The translations under genes were made by a program, and so were the position numbers. Source: Micromonospora wenchangensis (lineage in GTDB: Bacteria > Actinomycetota > Actinomycetes > Mycobacteriales > Micromonosporaceae). Taken from it: 64,000 nucleotides of DNA. The notes beneath the pieces are model-generated. The model was not told where the DNA came from. It ran no database searches and worked only from the letters and a program-made list of their open reading frames with translations. Each line of letters begins with the position of its first letter. The stretch's first letter is position 1. The stretch spans positions 124,001-188,000 of the forward strand of contig NZ_MZMV01000002.1 in NCBI RefSeq assembly GCF_002210435.1. The letters run 5' to 3'. Below, one piece after another: positions 51,077 through 59,948 of this stretch.

Positions 51077-51760
51077 CTATGCCCCGGACAGGGGCTCCAG
51101 AAAAGCACCGGCCTCGATCGCCGCCCGCCCCGGATCGCCGTCCCGGATCGCGGCCACCAGCCGGCTGTGGTCGACGTACCGCTGTGGTTGCAGGGAGTCA
51201 CCCGTCACGTACGCGACGGTGCTGCGCAGCGCCGCGCCGACCGAGGCGTACAACTCGGCCAGCATGCCGTTGTGCGCGGCGGCGACCACCGCCGTGTGCA
51301 GCGCGACGTCGGCCTCCACGAACCCGGCGACCCGGCCCGACCGCCAGGCGGCCTCCCGGGCGGCGAGCGCGCCGTCGAGCGCCACCAGGTCCTCCGGGGT
51401 ACGCCGCAGCGCGGCCAACCGGGCCGCCTCGACCTCGAACGCCCGGCGGACCTCGACCACCTCGGCCATCCGGTCGTCGGTGAGCCGGCGGGCCACCACC
51501 GGGGCCAGCTCGTCGGTCGACACCACGTACGTCCCGGAGCCCTGCCGGCACTCCAGCACCCCGGCGTGCACCAGCGCCCGGACGGCCTCCCGGACGGTGT
51601 TGCGCCCCACCCCGAGCGCCGTCACGAGCTGCGGCTCGGTGGGGATGCGCCCGCCCACCGGCCACTCACCGCCGAGGATGCGCCCCCGGAGCTGCTCGAT
51701 GGTCTGCTGCACCCGCCGACCGCGCGGGGGCACGGGCGGGGAATCGACCGACGGTGTCAC
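51077..51760 (-). CDS. GntR-family regulator (FadR subfamily)
   Basis: 227-residue regulator with an N-terminal winged helix (LPT-type core reading RIPTEPQLVTALGVGRNTVREAVRAL, shown here in part) and a C-terminal FCD ligand domain whose His/Asp residues (DVALHTAVV, HSRLV) usually bind a metal-carboxylate ligand. GTG 51760. Divergent from an MFS transporter gene only 49 nt away, which it probably controls. Confidence 0.88.
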   Translation of the reverse strand: MTPSVDSPPVPPRGRRVQQTIEQLRGRILGGEWPVGGRIPTEPQLVTALGVGRNTVREAVRALVHAGVLECRQGSGTYVVSTDELAPVVARRLTDDRMAEVVEVRRAFEVEAARLAALRRTPEDLVALDGALAAREAAWRSGRVAGFVEADVALHTAVVAAAHNGMLAELYASVGAALRSTVAYVTGDSLQPQRYVDHSRLVAAIRDGDPGRAAIEAGAFLEPLSGA

Positions 51761-51809
51761 CGGTTACACCAGCTGCCGAAATTCATCCCATGATTGTAGG
51801 TTCGAGGTC

Positions 51810-53075
51810 ATGACCCCGCCAACCGCTCCCGCCGTCGAGGCGGCGCCCGAACCGCTCGCCCACCGACCGGCCCACCGCGCCCCGTCGCCGGTCACCGGTG
51901 GCGCGCTGGTGCTGGTCGGGATGCTGCTCGTCGCGCTCAACCTGCGGGCCGCGGTGACCAGCCTCGGCGCGCTGCTCGACGAGGTACGCACCGGACTCGG
52001 GCTCTCCGGAGCGATGGCCGGGTTCGTCACCACCCTGCCCACCATCGCGTTCGCCGGTCTCGGCGCGCTCACCCCGTGGCTGATCCGGCGCTGGCCGGCC
52101 GCCCGGGTGCTGGTGGTCGCGATGCTCGCGCTCACCGTCGGTCAACTGCTCCGGGTGCTCACCGGCTCGGCGACGGTCTTCGTGCTCACCAGCGCGCTCG
52201 CCCTGGCCGGCATCGCGGTGGCGAACATCCTGCTGCCGATGCTGGTCAAGCAGCACTTCCCGCACCGGACCGGGCTGGTCACCGGGGCGTACACGATGGC
52301 GCTGACCACGGGTACGACGATGGCCGCCGCCTCCGCCGTGCCGGTGGCGCACGCCTTCGGCTCCTGGCGGGCCGGGCTCGGCGTGTGGGCGGCGTTGGCG
52401 GCGGTGGCCGTACTCCCGTGGGTGCCGCTGGCGCTGCGGGCCCGCGCCGCCCGACGGGCCGCGACCCCGACGGCGGTCCCGGCCGCCCGCACCCGGGTCC
52501 GGCCCGCCCGCACCCGGCTCGGCTGGGCGATGGCGGTCTACTTCGGCGCGCAGTCGCTCAGCGGGTACGCGGTGATGGGCTGGCTGGCCCAGCTCTTCCG
52601 GGACGCCGGCTTCCGGCCGGAGAGCGCCGGACTGCTGCTCGCCGGGGTCACCGCGCTCGGGGTGCCGGTGGCCCTGCTGATGCCGACGCTGGCCGGACGG
52701 CTCCGCACGCTACGCCCGCTGGTGTTCGGGCTGACCGCCTTCTCCGCGGCGGCCTACCTGGGGCTGGCGTTCGCGCCACGGGGCGGGGCGCTGCTCTGGG
52801 TGCTGCTGCTCGCCTTCGGCCAGGGTGCGTTCCCGCTGATCCTGACCACCATCGGCCTGCGGGCCCGCACGGCCGACGGCACGGTGGCGCTGTCCGCCTT
52901 CGCGCAGAGCACCGGTTACGTGATCGCCGCGCTCGGCCCGTTGCTCGTCGGGGTGCTCTACGAGGCGACCGGCGGATGGACCGCGCCGATGGGCTTCCTG
53001 CTCGCCGCGCTGGCGGTGCAGACGACCGCGGGCATGGTGATCGCCCGTCCCCGGTTCATCGAGGACGAGCGCTGA
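51810..53075 (+). CDS. CynX/NimT-type MFS transporter
   Basis: 421-residue 12-helix MFS of the cyanate/nitroimidazole (CynX/NimT) group: LVALNLRAAVTSLGALLDE and GFVTTLPTIAFAGLGAL are typical first-helix segments, and helix 4-5 shows NILLPMLVKQHFP. Exporters in this group handle 2-nitroimidazole or cyanate; the ligand here is unknown. ATG 51810; close divergent GntR gene suggests substrate-responsive control. Confidence 0.88.
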   Translation: MTPPTAPAVEAAPEPLAHRPAHRAPSPVTGGALVLVGMLLVALNLRAAVTSLGALLDEVRTGLGLSGAMAGFVTTLPTIAFAGLGALTPWLIRRWPAARVLVVAMLALTVGQLLRVLTGSATVFVLTSALALAGIAVANILLPMLVKQHFPHRTGLVTGAYTMALTTGTTMAAASAVPVAHAFGSWRAGLGVWAALAAVAVLPWVPLALRARAARRAATPTAVPAARTRVRPARTRLGWAMAVYFGAQSLSGYAVMGWLAQLFRDAGFRPESAGLLLAGVTALGVPVALLMPTLAGRLRTLRPLVFGLTAFSAAAYLGLAFAPRGGALLWVLLLAFGQGAFPLILTTIGLRARTADGTVALSAFAQSTGYVIAALGPLLVGVLYEATGGWTAPMGFLLAALAVQTTAGMVIARPRFIEDER

Positions 53076-53084
53076 GGAAACCGG

Positions 53085-53441
53085 TCAGGACGACGCGGGG
53101 GTGGGGTCACCCGCGACGGCCTGCTCGACCGTCGGATAGGTGTGCAGCACCTCGACCAGGCCGCTGACCTCGAGGATGCGCAGCACGCCGCGCTGCGGGG
53201 CGGCCAGCCGGACCACGCCGCCGGCCTCGTCGCAGCTGTTCTTGGCCCGGACGAAGACCGACAACCCGGTCGAGTCGCAGAACGACACCTCGGCCAGGTC
53301 GAACACCAGCCGGCTGCGACCCTTGTCGAGCAGGTCGGTGATCTGGTCCTGCAGCTGCGGTGCGGTCGCCATGTCGAGTTCGCCCGCGACCGACACGACG
53401 ACCACGTCGCCGCGCTGTTCCGTATGCACCGTCAGGGACAT
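53085..53441 (-). CDS. STAS anti-anti-sigma factor
   Basis: 118-residue single-domain STAS protein of the SpoIIAA/RsbV/BldG kind: VVVSVAGELDMATAPQL, then FCDSTGLSV with the phospho-acceptor S57. When unphosphorylated it would bind an anti-sigma factor. It is divergent from the rsbR gene (158-nt gap), so it probably belongs functionally with the stressosome and kinase/phosphatase genes to the right. Confidence 0.92.
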   Translation of the reverse strand: MSLTVHTEQRGDVVVVSVAGELDMATAPQLQDQITDLLDKGRSRLVFDLAEVSFCDSTGLSVFVRAKNSCDEAGGVVRLAAPQRGVLRILEVSGLVEVLHTYPTVEQAVAGDPTPASS

Positions 53442-53599
53442 TCAGACCTCCTGTTATCGGTGGAACGGTATCCCACGAACGGGGGGACACGCAGAACGGG
53501 AGCGGTTCCGGTGGGAGCGATCATTCCTTTGCCGCGCGGCAACTACCGGGTCTGCCTCCGGTGATAGAGTCCGGCCGGCCCAGCTCACAGGAGGTAACC

Positions 53600-54460
53600 A
53601 TGGCGTTGACCGCAGACGGGGGCGACCGGCTCGTCGGGCTGCTGAGTGAGCACGGTGAGCGGGTCGTGCAGCGGTGGACCGAACTCGTCTCCGCCTCGCT
53701 GCGTGGTCGGCTGAGCCAGGCCGAGCTGCGCCTCCAGGTGCAGGAACTGCACGCTAGCATGATCAACGCTGGCGGTGCGGGCCTGGCCGACCTCCAGGCA
53801 CCCGCGGCGGGCGAGCTGCGGGCGGTGCTCGCCGACCTGTCCCGCAGCCGGGCCCGGCAGAGCTTCACCGCCACCGAGACCGCGATCAGCGTCTACGCCC
53901 TCAAGGACGTCCTGGTCGAGTTGGCCGAGACCGACGGCGTCGAACTGTCGTTGCGGGACGTCCTGGACTTCACCGGGCTGGTCGACCGGATGGGGCTGCT
54001 CACCTTCGAGACCTACGTGCAGACCCGCGAGGGGCTGATCGCCGACCAGGCCGAGCAGTTGCTCGAACTCTCCACCCCGGTGGTGAAGATCTGGGACGGC
54101 GTGGTCGCCGTGCCGCTGGTCGGCACCCTCGACTCGGCCCGCGCCCAGGTGGTGATGGAACGACTGCTCCAGACCCTGGTCGACACCGGCTCGCCGTACG
54201 CGATCATCGACATCACCGGCGTGCCGGCGGTCGACACCCAGGTCGCCCAGCACATCCTCAAGACGGTGGTGGCGGCCCGGCTGATGGGCGCCGACTGCAT
54301 CATCTCCGGCATCCGCCCGCAGATCGCGCAGACCATCGTCGCCCTCGGCATCGAGTTCGGCGACATCGCCACCAAGGCGAGCCTGGCCGACGCCCTGCGG
54401 CACGTGCTGCGCCTCACCGGGGTCGAGACGTCCCGCCGCCACCCGCGCCGGGAGGCGTGA
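53600..54460 (+). CDS. rsbR: RsbR-like stressosome protein
   Basis: 286-residue RsbR paralogue: an N-terminal non-heme-globin-like four-helix domain (about 1-160) and a C-terminal STAS domain with DITGVPAVDT, in which T213 is the likely phosphorylation site for RsbT. Forms the stressosome core with RsbS. GGAGGTAACC directly precedes ATG 53600. Overlaps rsbS by 1 nt (TGATG). Unlike B. subtilis, only one RsbR is seen here. Confidence 0.92.
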   Translation: MALTADGGDRLVGLLSEHGERVVQRWTELVSASLRGRLSQAELRLQVQELHASMINAGGAGLADLQAPAAGELRAVLADLSRSRARQSFTATETAISVYALKDVLVELAETDGVELSLRDVLDFTGLVDRMGLLTFETYVQTREGLIADQAEQLLELSTPVVKIWDGVVAVPLVGTLDSARAQVVMERLLQTLVDTGSPYAIIDITGVPAVDTQVAQHILKTVVAARLMGADCIISGIRPQIAQTIVALGIEFGDIATKASLADALRHVLRLTGVETSRRHPRREA

Positions 54461-54879
54461 TGGAACGGGTGCCGATCCTGAAGATCGGCGACATCCTGCT
54501 GGTCTCCATCCAGATCGACATGTCCGACCAGACGGCGGTCACCCTCCAGGAGGACCTGGCCGAGCGGATCGTGGCGACCGGCTGCCACGGCGTCATCATC
54601 GACATCACCGCGCTGGACATCGTCGACTCGTTCGTCGGCCGTATGCTCTCCACCATCGCCTCGATCTCCAAGGTGCTCGACGCCGAGACGGTGGTCGTCG
54701 GGATGCGGCCCGCGGTCGCCATCACCCTCGTCGAGCTGGGCCTGTCGCTCAACGGCATCCGTACCGCGCTGAACGTGGAACGGGGCATGGAGCTGATCGC
54801 GGCGACCCGTGACGACGACCCCGGGTACGACGACGACCCCGAGGGCGTCGAGTCCGGGACGGCGGCGACATCGCCATGA
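54460..54879 (+). CDS. rsbS: RsbS stressosome protein
   Basis: 139-residue STAS protein with DIVDSFVGR, S57 being the RsbT phosphorylation site. It keeps RsbT bound to the stressosome until stress. The last 25 residues are an acidic tail (DDDPGYDDDPEG) that B. subtilis RsbS lacks. ATG 54460 overlaps the rsbR stop; GTG 54457 is possible. Overlaps rsbT by 4 nt (ATGA). Confidence 0.93.
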   Translation: MERVPILKIGDILLVSIQIDMSDQTAVTLQEDLAERIVATGCHGVIIDITALDIVDSFVGRMLSTIASISKVLDAETVVVGMRPAVAITLVELGLSLNGIRTALNVERGMELIAATRDDDPGYDDDPEGVESGTAATSP

Positions 54880-55292
54880 CCGCGGGAGTCGACCTGGGGC
54901 CGAAGACCCAGGCGATCGGCAGCGACGAGGACGTCGTCCGGGTCCGTCAGTTGGTGCGTACCGTGGCGGTGGCGGCGAAGCTCTCCCTCGTCGACCAGAC
55001 GAAACTGGTCACCGCCGCGAGTGAGCTGGCCCGCAACACCCTCATCTACGGTGGTGGCGGCACCGCCGAGGTGACGGTCGTCGAGGACGGCCGGCGGCGC
55101 GGGGTGCGGATCGTCTTCGCCGACTCCGGGCCGGGCATCGCCGACCTGGACCTCGCCCTCACCGACGGTTACACCACCGGTGGCGGTCTCGGCCTCGGTC
55201 TGAGCGGCTCCCGCCGGCTGGTCGACGACTTCGACATCCAGACCGCCCCCGGCGAGGGCACCCGGATCACCGTGACCAAGTGGTCCCGATGA
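54876..55292 (+). CDS. rsbT: RsbT switch kinase
   Basis: 138-residue GHKL serine/threonine kinase: SELARNTLIYGGGG (N box), FADSGPGIADL (G1 box) and a GGGLGLGLSGSRR lid. It phosphorylates RsbR and RsbS and then activates a partner phosphatase. Coupled at both ends by 4-nt overlaps. Confidence 0.93.
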   Translation: MTAGVDLGPKTQAIGSDEDVVRVRQLVRTVAVAAKLSLVDQTKLVTAASELARNTLIYGGGGTAEVTVVEDGRRRGVRIVFADSGPGIADLDLALTDGYTTGGGLGLGLSGSRRLVDDFDIQTAPGEGTRITVTKWSR

Positions 55293-56305
55293 ACCACGAG
55301 GTGGTCCCGGACGCGGGTCACTGGTACCGGGTGGAGAGCGGCGGCGCCGCCAGCACCGTGCGGCGCGCGGCGGAACGCCTCGGCGGCCAGCTCGGCCTCG
55401 GCGGCAACCGGCTCGCCGAACTGGCCATCGTCGCCGCCGAGCTGACCAGCAACCTGGTCAAGCACGCCCAGGAGGGCGTCCTGCTGCTGCGGCCGGTGCG
55501 CACCGCCGACGCCGCCGGGGTGGAACTGGTGGCCGTCGACTCCGGCCCCGGCATGGCCGACCTGACCGTGTCCTCCCGCGACGGCCACTCCACCACCGGC
55601 ACGCTGGGCATCGGGCTGGGCGCCATCACCCGGCAGGCCAGCTGGTACGACGCCTGGTCCCGGCCGGGACGCGGCACCGTGTTCGTGGTGCAGGTGTGGG
55701 CGAAGGAGGTCGGGGTCACCCCGGCCTGGGCGGCGGGGTTGACCCGCCCGATCACCGGCGAGCAGGTCAGCGGGGACAGCCACGCGGTGCGTACCGGTGA
55801 CGGCCGGCACCAGGTGCTCGTCTGCGACGGCCTGGGGCACGGGCCGCTGGCCAACGTCGCCGCCGAGGCGGCCGTGGCCGCCTTCCGGTCCGCGCCGGAC
55901 GGGCCGCCCGCCGCAGTGGTGACGCACCTGCACCGGGCGATGTCGCACACCCGGGGGGCCGCGTTGGCGGTGGCGGAGCTGGACCCGGCGGCGGGCCTGC
56001 TGCGTTACGCCGGCCTGGGCAACATCACCGGGACCGTGCTGGCCCCCGACGGCACCCGGCGGGGGCTGGTCTCGCTGCCCGGCATCGCCGGTCACCAGCG
56101 CCCGACGGTACGCGGGTACGACTACCCGTTCCCGTCCGGCGCGACGCTGGTGATGCAGAGTGACGGGGTGGTGGACCGGTGGCGCGCCGAGGACTATCCG
56201 GGGCTGTTCGGGCGGGCGCCGGTCGTCGTCGCGGCGACCCTGCTGCGTGACGCCGGGGTACGCCGGGACGACGCCTGCGTGCTGGTCGCGAGAACCCCGT
56301 CGTGA
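55289..56305 (+). CDS. RsbX-like fusion: GHKL domain plus PP2C phosphatase
   Basis: 338-residue protein with an N-terminal GHKL/HATPase domain (about 20-140: ELAIVAAELTSNLVKHA as N box, VDSGPGMADL as G1, then TLGIGLGA) and a C-terminal SpoIIE/RsbX-type phosphatase (about 150-338: VLVCDGLGHGPLA, GLGNITGTVL, MQSDGVVDRW, DDACVLVAR). It should both bind ATP and dephosphorylate RsbR/RsbS to reset the stressosome. 4-nt overlaps with both neighbours. Confidence 0.9.
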   Translation: MNHEVVPDAGHWYRVESGGAASTVRRAAERLGGQLGLGGNRLAELAIVAAELTSNLVKHAQEGVLLLRPVRTADAAGVELVAVDSGPGMADLTVSSRDGHSTTGTLGIGLGAITRQASWYDAWSRPGRGTVFVVQVWAKEVGVTPAWAAGLTRPITGEQVSGDSHAVRTGDGRHQVLVCDGLGHGPLANVAAEAAVAAFRSAPDGPPAAVVTHLHRAMSHTRGAALAVAELDPAAGLLRYAGLGNITGTVLAPDGTRRGLVSLPGIAGHQRPTVRGYDYPFPSGATLVMQSDGVVDRWRAEDYPGLFGRAPVVVAATLLRDAGVRRDDACVLVARTPS

Positions 56306-57654
56306 CCGCCCACGAACCCCTGCTGCGGATGGCGTTGCGGGTGGAACAGGACATCTTCGGCGTACGTCAGCGGGGCCGGGAGGTGGCCGCCGCGATCGGG
56401 CTGGAGCACCAGGACCAGGTCCGGTTCGCCACCGCGCTCAGCGAGGTGGCCCGGGACCTGCTGCGCGCGGTGGACGGCGCGGACGTCGCCTTCTCCTGCG
56501 TGACGGAGCCGGACGGCCGGCGGTTCCTCAGCGTCGACCTCGCCCCGCTGCGCCCGTTGCCGGGCAACCGGTACGAGCCGCAGTCCGGCGCGGTGGCGCG
56601 GTTGGTGGACACCCTGGGGCTGGCGGACGCGCAGGGAGATACCGTCGTGAGGATGTCCCGACGTGTCCCGCCCACCGCTGCGGCGCTGACTCCGCAGCGC
56701 CTGGCGGAGCTGCGCGCCGAACTGGGTGCCAGCGCACCGGCCAGTGCCCTGGACGAGTTGGCTGCCCAGAACGGGCAGCTCATCGCCGCCCTCGACGAGG
56801 TACGCCGCCAGCGGGACGAGCTGGCCGTGCTGAACGCCGAGCTGGAGGAGACCAACCGGGGTGTGATGGCGCTCTACACCCAGCTCTCCGAGGAGCTGGA
56901 GGAGACCAACCGGGGCGTGGTGGCGCTCTACGCCGAGCTGGACGAGAAGTCGGCCCAGCTCCGCGCGGCGAGCGAGTCGAAGAGCCGGTTCCTGGCCAAC
57001 GTCAGCCACGAGCTGCGGGCCCCGGTGACCGCGATCATCGGGCTGGGGCGGTTGCTGACCGACTCGGCGTCGGACCCGCTCACCGACGAGCAGGCCCAGC
57101 AGGTCGAGCTGATCCGGTCCTCGGCCGCCGACCTGCTCTCCCTGGTCAACGACCTGCTCGACCTGGCCAAGGCGGAGGCGGGCCGGATCGAGCCGGAGTG
57201 GGCGCAGGTCGACCTACGGGCGGTCTTCGGGCAGTTGCGCGGCACGCTGCGTGCGCTCACCCTGCGTTCCGAGGTGGAGCTGGTGGTGGAGGAGCCGCCC
57301 CCGGGCACCGTGCTCCGTTCCGACGAGGTGCTGCTGGCCCAGGTGCTGCGCAACCTGCTGCACAACGCGGTGAAGTTCACCGACCGGGGTGAGGTGCGGA
57401 TGCGCGCCGAACGCACCGACGGCCGGGTCCGCGTGTGCGTCTCGGACACCGGGCCGGGCATCCCCGCAGAGCTGCACGAACGGGTCTTCGAGGAGTTCTA
57501 CCAGGTGCCGGGGACCAGCCGGCGCAGCGGCACCGGCCTCGGCCTGCCGTACGCGCGGCGGTTGGTGACGTTGCTCGGCGGCACCCTGGAGCTGGCCAGC
57601 GAGCCGGGCCGGGGCAGCAGTTTCACGGTGGACCTGCCCGTGGCGGGAGTGTGA
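56302..57654 (+). CDS. Stressosome-linked histidine kinase
   Basis: 450-residue soluble kinase: an N-terminal degenerate RsbT-like domain (about 1-120, lacking a clear ATP lid), a coiled coil (about 150-225) with a duplicated ELEETNRGV unit, a dimerisation domain with the phospho-acceptor H236 in NVSHELRAP, and a complete HATPase (N box LLHNAVKFT, G1 SDTGPGIP, G2 GTGLGLPYA). No membrane segment, so the input is probably the upstream Rsb switch. GTG 56302 overlaps the phosphatase gene by 4 nt. Confidence 0.92.
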   Translation: MTAHEPLLRMALRVEQDIFGVRQRGREVAAAIGLEHQDQVRFATALSEVARDLLRAVDGADVAFSCVTEPDGRRFLSVDLAPLRPLPGNRYEPQSGAVARLVDTLGLADAQGDTVVRMSRRVPPTAAALTPQRLAELRAELGASAPASALDELAAQNGQLIAALDEVRRQRDELAVLNAELEETNRGVMALYTQLSEELEETNRGVVALYAELDEKSAQLRAASESKSRFLANVSHELRAPVTAIIGLGRLLTDSASDPLTDEQAQQVELIRSSAADLLSLVNDLLDLAKAEAGRIEPEWAQVDLRAVFGQLRGTLRALTLRSEVELVVEEPPPGTVLRSDEVLLAQVLRNLLHNAVKFTDRGEVRMRAERTDGRVRVCVSDTGPGIPAELHERVFEEFYQVPGTSRRSGTGLGLPYARRLVTLLGGTLELASEPGRGSSFTVDLPVAGV

Positions 57655-57655
57655 G

Positions 57656-59194
57656 GTGGCCGGCGCCCCGGCGACGATCCTGGTGGTCGACGACAGTCCC
57701 ACCAAGCGCTACCTGCTGGTGAGTTGGCTGACCCGGGCGGGGTTCACCGTGCGGGAGGCGGAGAACGGCACGGAGGCGCTGGCCCGGGTCGGCGTGGACC
57801 CGATCGACCTGGTGGTCCTCGACGTCCGGCTGCCGGATCTCAGCGGCTTCGAGGTCTGCGAGCGGATCAAGGCGGACCATCCGGCGATCCCGGTGATCCA
57901 CGTGTCCGCGCACGCGGTCGACGTGGTGGACCGGGCCCAGGGGTTGACCCGGGGCGCGGACGCGTACCTGGCCGAGCCGATCGAGCCGGAGGAACTGGTC
58001 GCCACCGCGCACGCGGTGCTGCGCTACTACCAGGCGCGGCAGCGGGCGGAACTGCTCGCCGAGCGGCTCACCGGGCTGGCCGACACCACCGTGGCGGTGC
58101 ACGCCGCGTCCACCTTCGCCCGCCTGCTGTTGGAGGCGGCGGCCGGTGCGGCGCAGATCTTCCGCAGCCCGGCGGCGGTGGTCGCGGAGACCTTCGACGG
58201 GGAGTGCCTGGCGGGGGTCGCCGCCGGTCCGGGCGCGGAGCCGGAGATCGTGCCGTGGGTGGTGGACGACACCGGCGTGCCGACCGGCGCGACCGTCCGG
58301 GTGGACGCCCCCGACGGATGGGCGCTGGTGCGGTGGCCGGCCGACGACACGGTGACGGTGGCCGCCGCGAAGCTGCGGGAGGACCGCGCCCCGCTGTACG
58401 TGGTGGTGCCCACCGCCACCCAGACCGCCCGGACCCCGGTGCTGGTGCAGCTCGCCCAGGCGGTCGCCTCGGCGGTGGAGGCGCAGCGCTCCTACGACGA
58501 GGAGCACCGGATCGCGGTCACCCTCCAGCGGAGCCTGCTGCCCCGGCGGCTGCCCGACGTGGCCGGTCTCGACCTGGCGGTGCGGTACGAGCCGGCCAGC
58601 GCGCAGACCGAGGTGGGCGGGGACTTCTACGAGCTGGTGATGCTCGACGGGCACCTGTTGGTGGCGATCGGCGACGTCGCGGGCCACTCGCTGCACGCGG
58701 CGACGGTGATGGCCGAGTTGCGGCACGCGATGCGGGCGTACGCGGTGGAGGGGCACCAGCCGGGGGTGATCGTGGACCGGCTCAACGTGCTGATGCGTAC
58801 GTTGCTGCGCAACGAGTTGGCGACCCTGTGCATCCTGCTGCTGCATCCGTCGACGGGCCGGATCAGGCTGGCCAGTGCCGGGCACCTGCCGGCGTTGGTC
58901 ACGGTGGACGGCCGGGTGGAGTTCGTCCAGCAGTCGGCCCCGCTGCTCGGGGTACGCGCGGAGCGCCCCGAGGACCTGGAGTTCACCCTGCCGGCCGGGG
59001 CGACGCTGGTGCTCTACACCGACGGGCTGATCGAGCGGCGGGACACCACCATCGACGACGGCCTGGCCGCGTTGGCGGCCTGCGCGACGGTGGTCGACGA
59101 CGACCTGGACGGCTTCTGCCAGCGGCTGCTGGTGGAGCTGGCCCCGCCGGAGATCCACGACGACGTCGCGGTGGTGGCGGTCCGCCGCCGCTGA
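57656..59194 (+). CDS. Receiver-SpoIIE phosphatase response regulator
   Basis: 512 residues: a receiver domain (1-125) with D12/D13, phospho-acceptor D56 and S84, but E107 in place of the invariant Lys (LAEP instead of LxKP); a middle GAF-like domain (about 140-280); and a SpoIIE/PP2C phosphatase (about 295-510: EVGGDFYEL, IGDVAGHSLHAA, YTDGLIER, DDVAVVAVR). It should dephosphorylate a STAS anti-anti-sigma such as the one at 53085. GTG 57656 is 1 nt from the kinase stop. Last gene of the operon. Confidence 0.92.
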   Translation: MAGAPATILVVDDSPTKRYLLVSWLTRAGFTVREAENGTEALARVGVDPIDLVVLDVRLPDLSGFEVCERIKADHPAIPVIHVSAHAVDVVDRAQGLTRGADAYLAEPIEPEELVATAHAVLRYYQARQRAELLAERLTGLADTTVAVHAASTFARLLLEAAAGAAQIFRSPAAVVAETFDGECLAGVAAGPGAEPEIVPWVVDDTGVPTGATVRVDAPDGWALVRWPADDTVTVAAAKLREDRAPLYVVVPTATQTARTPVLVQLAQAVASAVEAQRSYDEEHRIAVTLQRSLLPRRLPDVAGLDLAVRYEPASAQTEVGGDFYELVMLDGHLLVAIGDVAGHSLHAATVMAELRHAMRAYAVEGHQPGVIVDRLNVLMRTLLRNELATLCILLLHPSTGRIRLASAGHLPALVTVDGRVEFVQQSAPLLGVRAERPEDLEFTLPAGATLVLYTDGLIERRDTTIDDGLAALAACATVVDDDLDGFCQRLLVELAPPEIHDDVAVVAVRRR

Positions 59195-59434
59195 GGGTGT
59201 CCTCGTGGGCCGAGGTCGCCCCCGCCTCGGCTCCCGGCCCTTTCCCCTGCTCCCGGCCCGTTGCCCCCGGCTTCTCTCCCCGGGCCCTGTGCGGTCGCCC
59301 GGCGACCTCCACCGTGCCACCGAGCCCGGGCGACCCCGACTACTGCCGTGATTACGGATAGTGCTCAGGCTGGGCCCGCGCTCGATATTGCTCACCGTAA
59401 CCGCACGCGGATCCCTACCAACTCCCTTCTTCGT

Positions 59435-59560
59435 CCTTTGCTCTGCTGCCCTATCCGCACCAGCGCTCTGAGCTGCAACGTCGAAAACTGCCTGAAGTAT
59501 GTCGCGACATGCCGTCAGGCACGGTGAGTAGCTGTCGCGTCGATGGCAGCAGAGCAAAGG
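59435..59560. repeat. 126-bp nested palindromic element
   Basis: Three nested symmetries: perfect 16-bp ends CCTTTGCTCTGCTGCC (59435-59450) and GGCAGCAGAGCAAAGG (59545-59560); inner TGCCTGA/TCAGGCA (59489-59495, 59515-59521); and a central perfect palindrome ATGTCGCGACAT (59499-59510). No coding potential. The right end, with its flank, reads AAAGGATGCG, which also occurs at the right end of the element at 49505-49675. Candidate MITE, cruciform-forming site or structured RNA. Confidence 0.7.
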
Positions 59561-59704
59561 ATGCGGGCGGGACATGGGTAGGGGAAGCCATGGTTACTAA
59601 ACGTTGCCTTCTCGGCTGGGTTGGCCGCTGCGGGACCCGGCCGCCGTCACGACCGGCCGGGGCGGCGTATGCGGTGCCGGTGCGCAACGCATGCGCGCGA
59701 TCGG

Positions 59705-59740
59705 GGAGAGTTCTTGCGGCCATGACGACGAGAACTCTCC
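59705..59740. repeat. 10-bp inverted repeat
   Basis: GGAGAGTTCT (59705-59714) and AGAACTCTCC (59731-59740), perfect, 16-nt spacer. Could be a terminator-like hairpin or regulator dyad; it is 208 nt downstream of the stop of the AraC gene, which is transcribed toward it. Confidence 0.5.
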
Positions 59741-59948
59741 GCAGAAGTTCGAGTGGCACCGGTGCGGACGCCCTTCGGCCCGGGCAGTGGGGTCATCGGC
59801 CCCGCCACCCGGGCGGGCTGCGCGACCCGGCGCGCGGGCAGGCGTGGTGGGCACAAACTCGGCGGCGGCGCTGACCGCCTACCCTCCGCGCTCCCCGGGC
59901 CGACGCCGTCCGGATGCGAGCCGCCGACCCTGGGGGGTGGGCGGGAGT

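Larger units (their letters stand above)
59195..59948. other. Gene-poor region with inverted repeats
   Basis: 754 nt. The middle (59340-59600) is AT-richer and carries the structured element described separately. A small frame at 59590-59874 has a fair ribosome site (TAGGGGAAG) but an arginine/proline-rich sequence without family resemblance. A 10-bp inverted repeat lies at 59705-59740. Confidence 0.5.

Noticed and set aside
59590..59874. Small gene with a fair ribosome site
   Set aside because: The product is Arg/Pro-rich without recognisable pattern, and the opposite strand is equally open; evidence is too thin.
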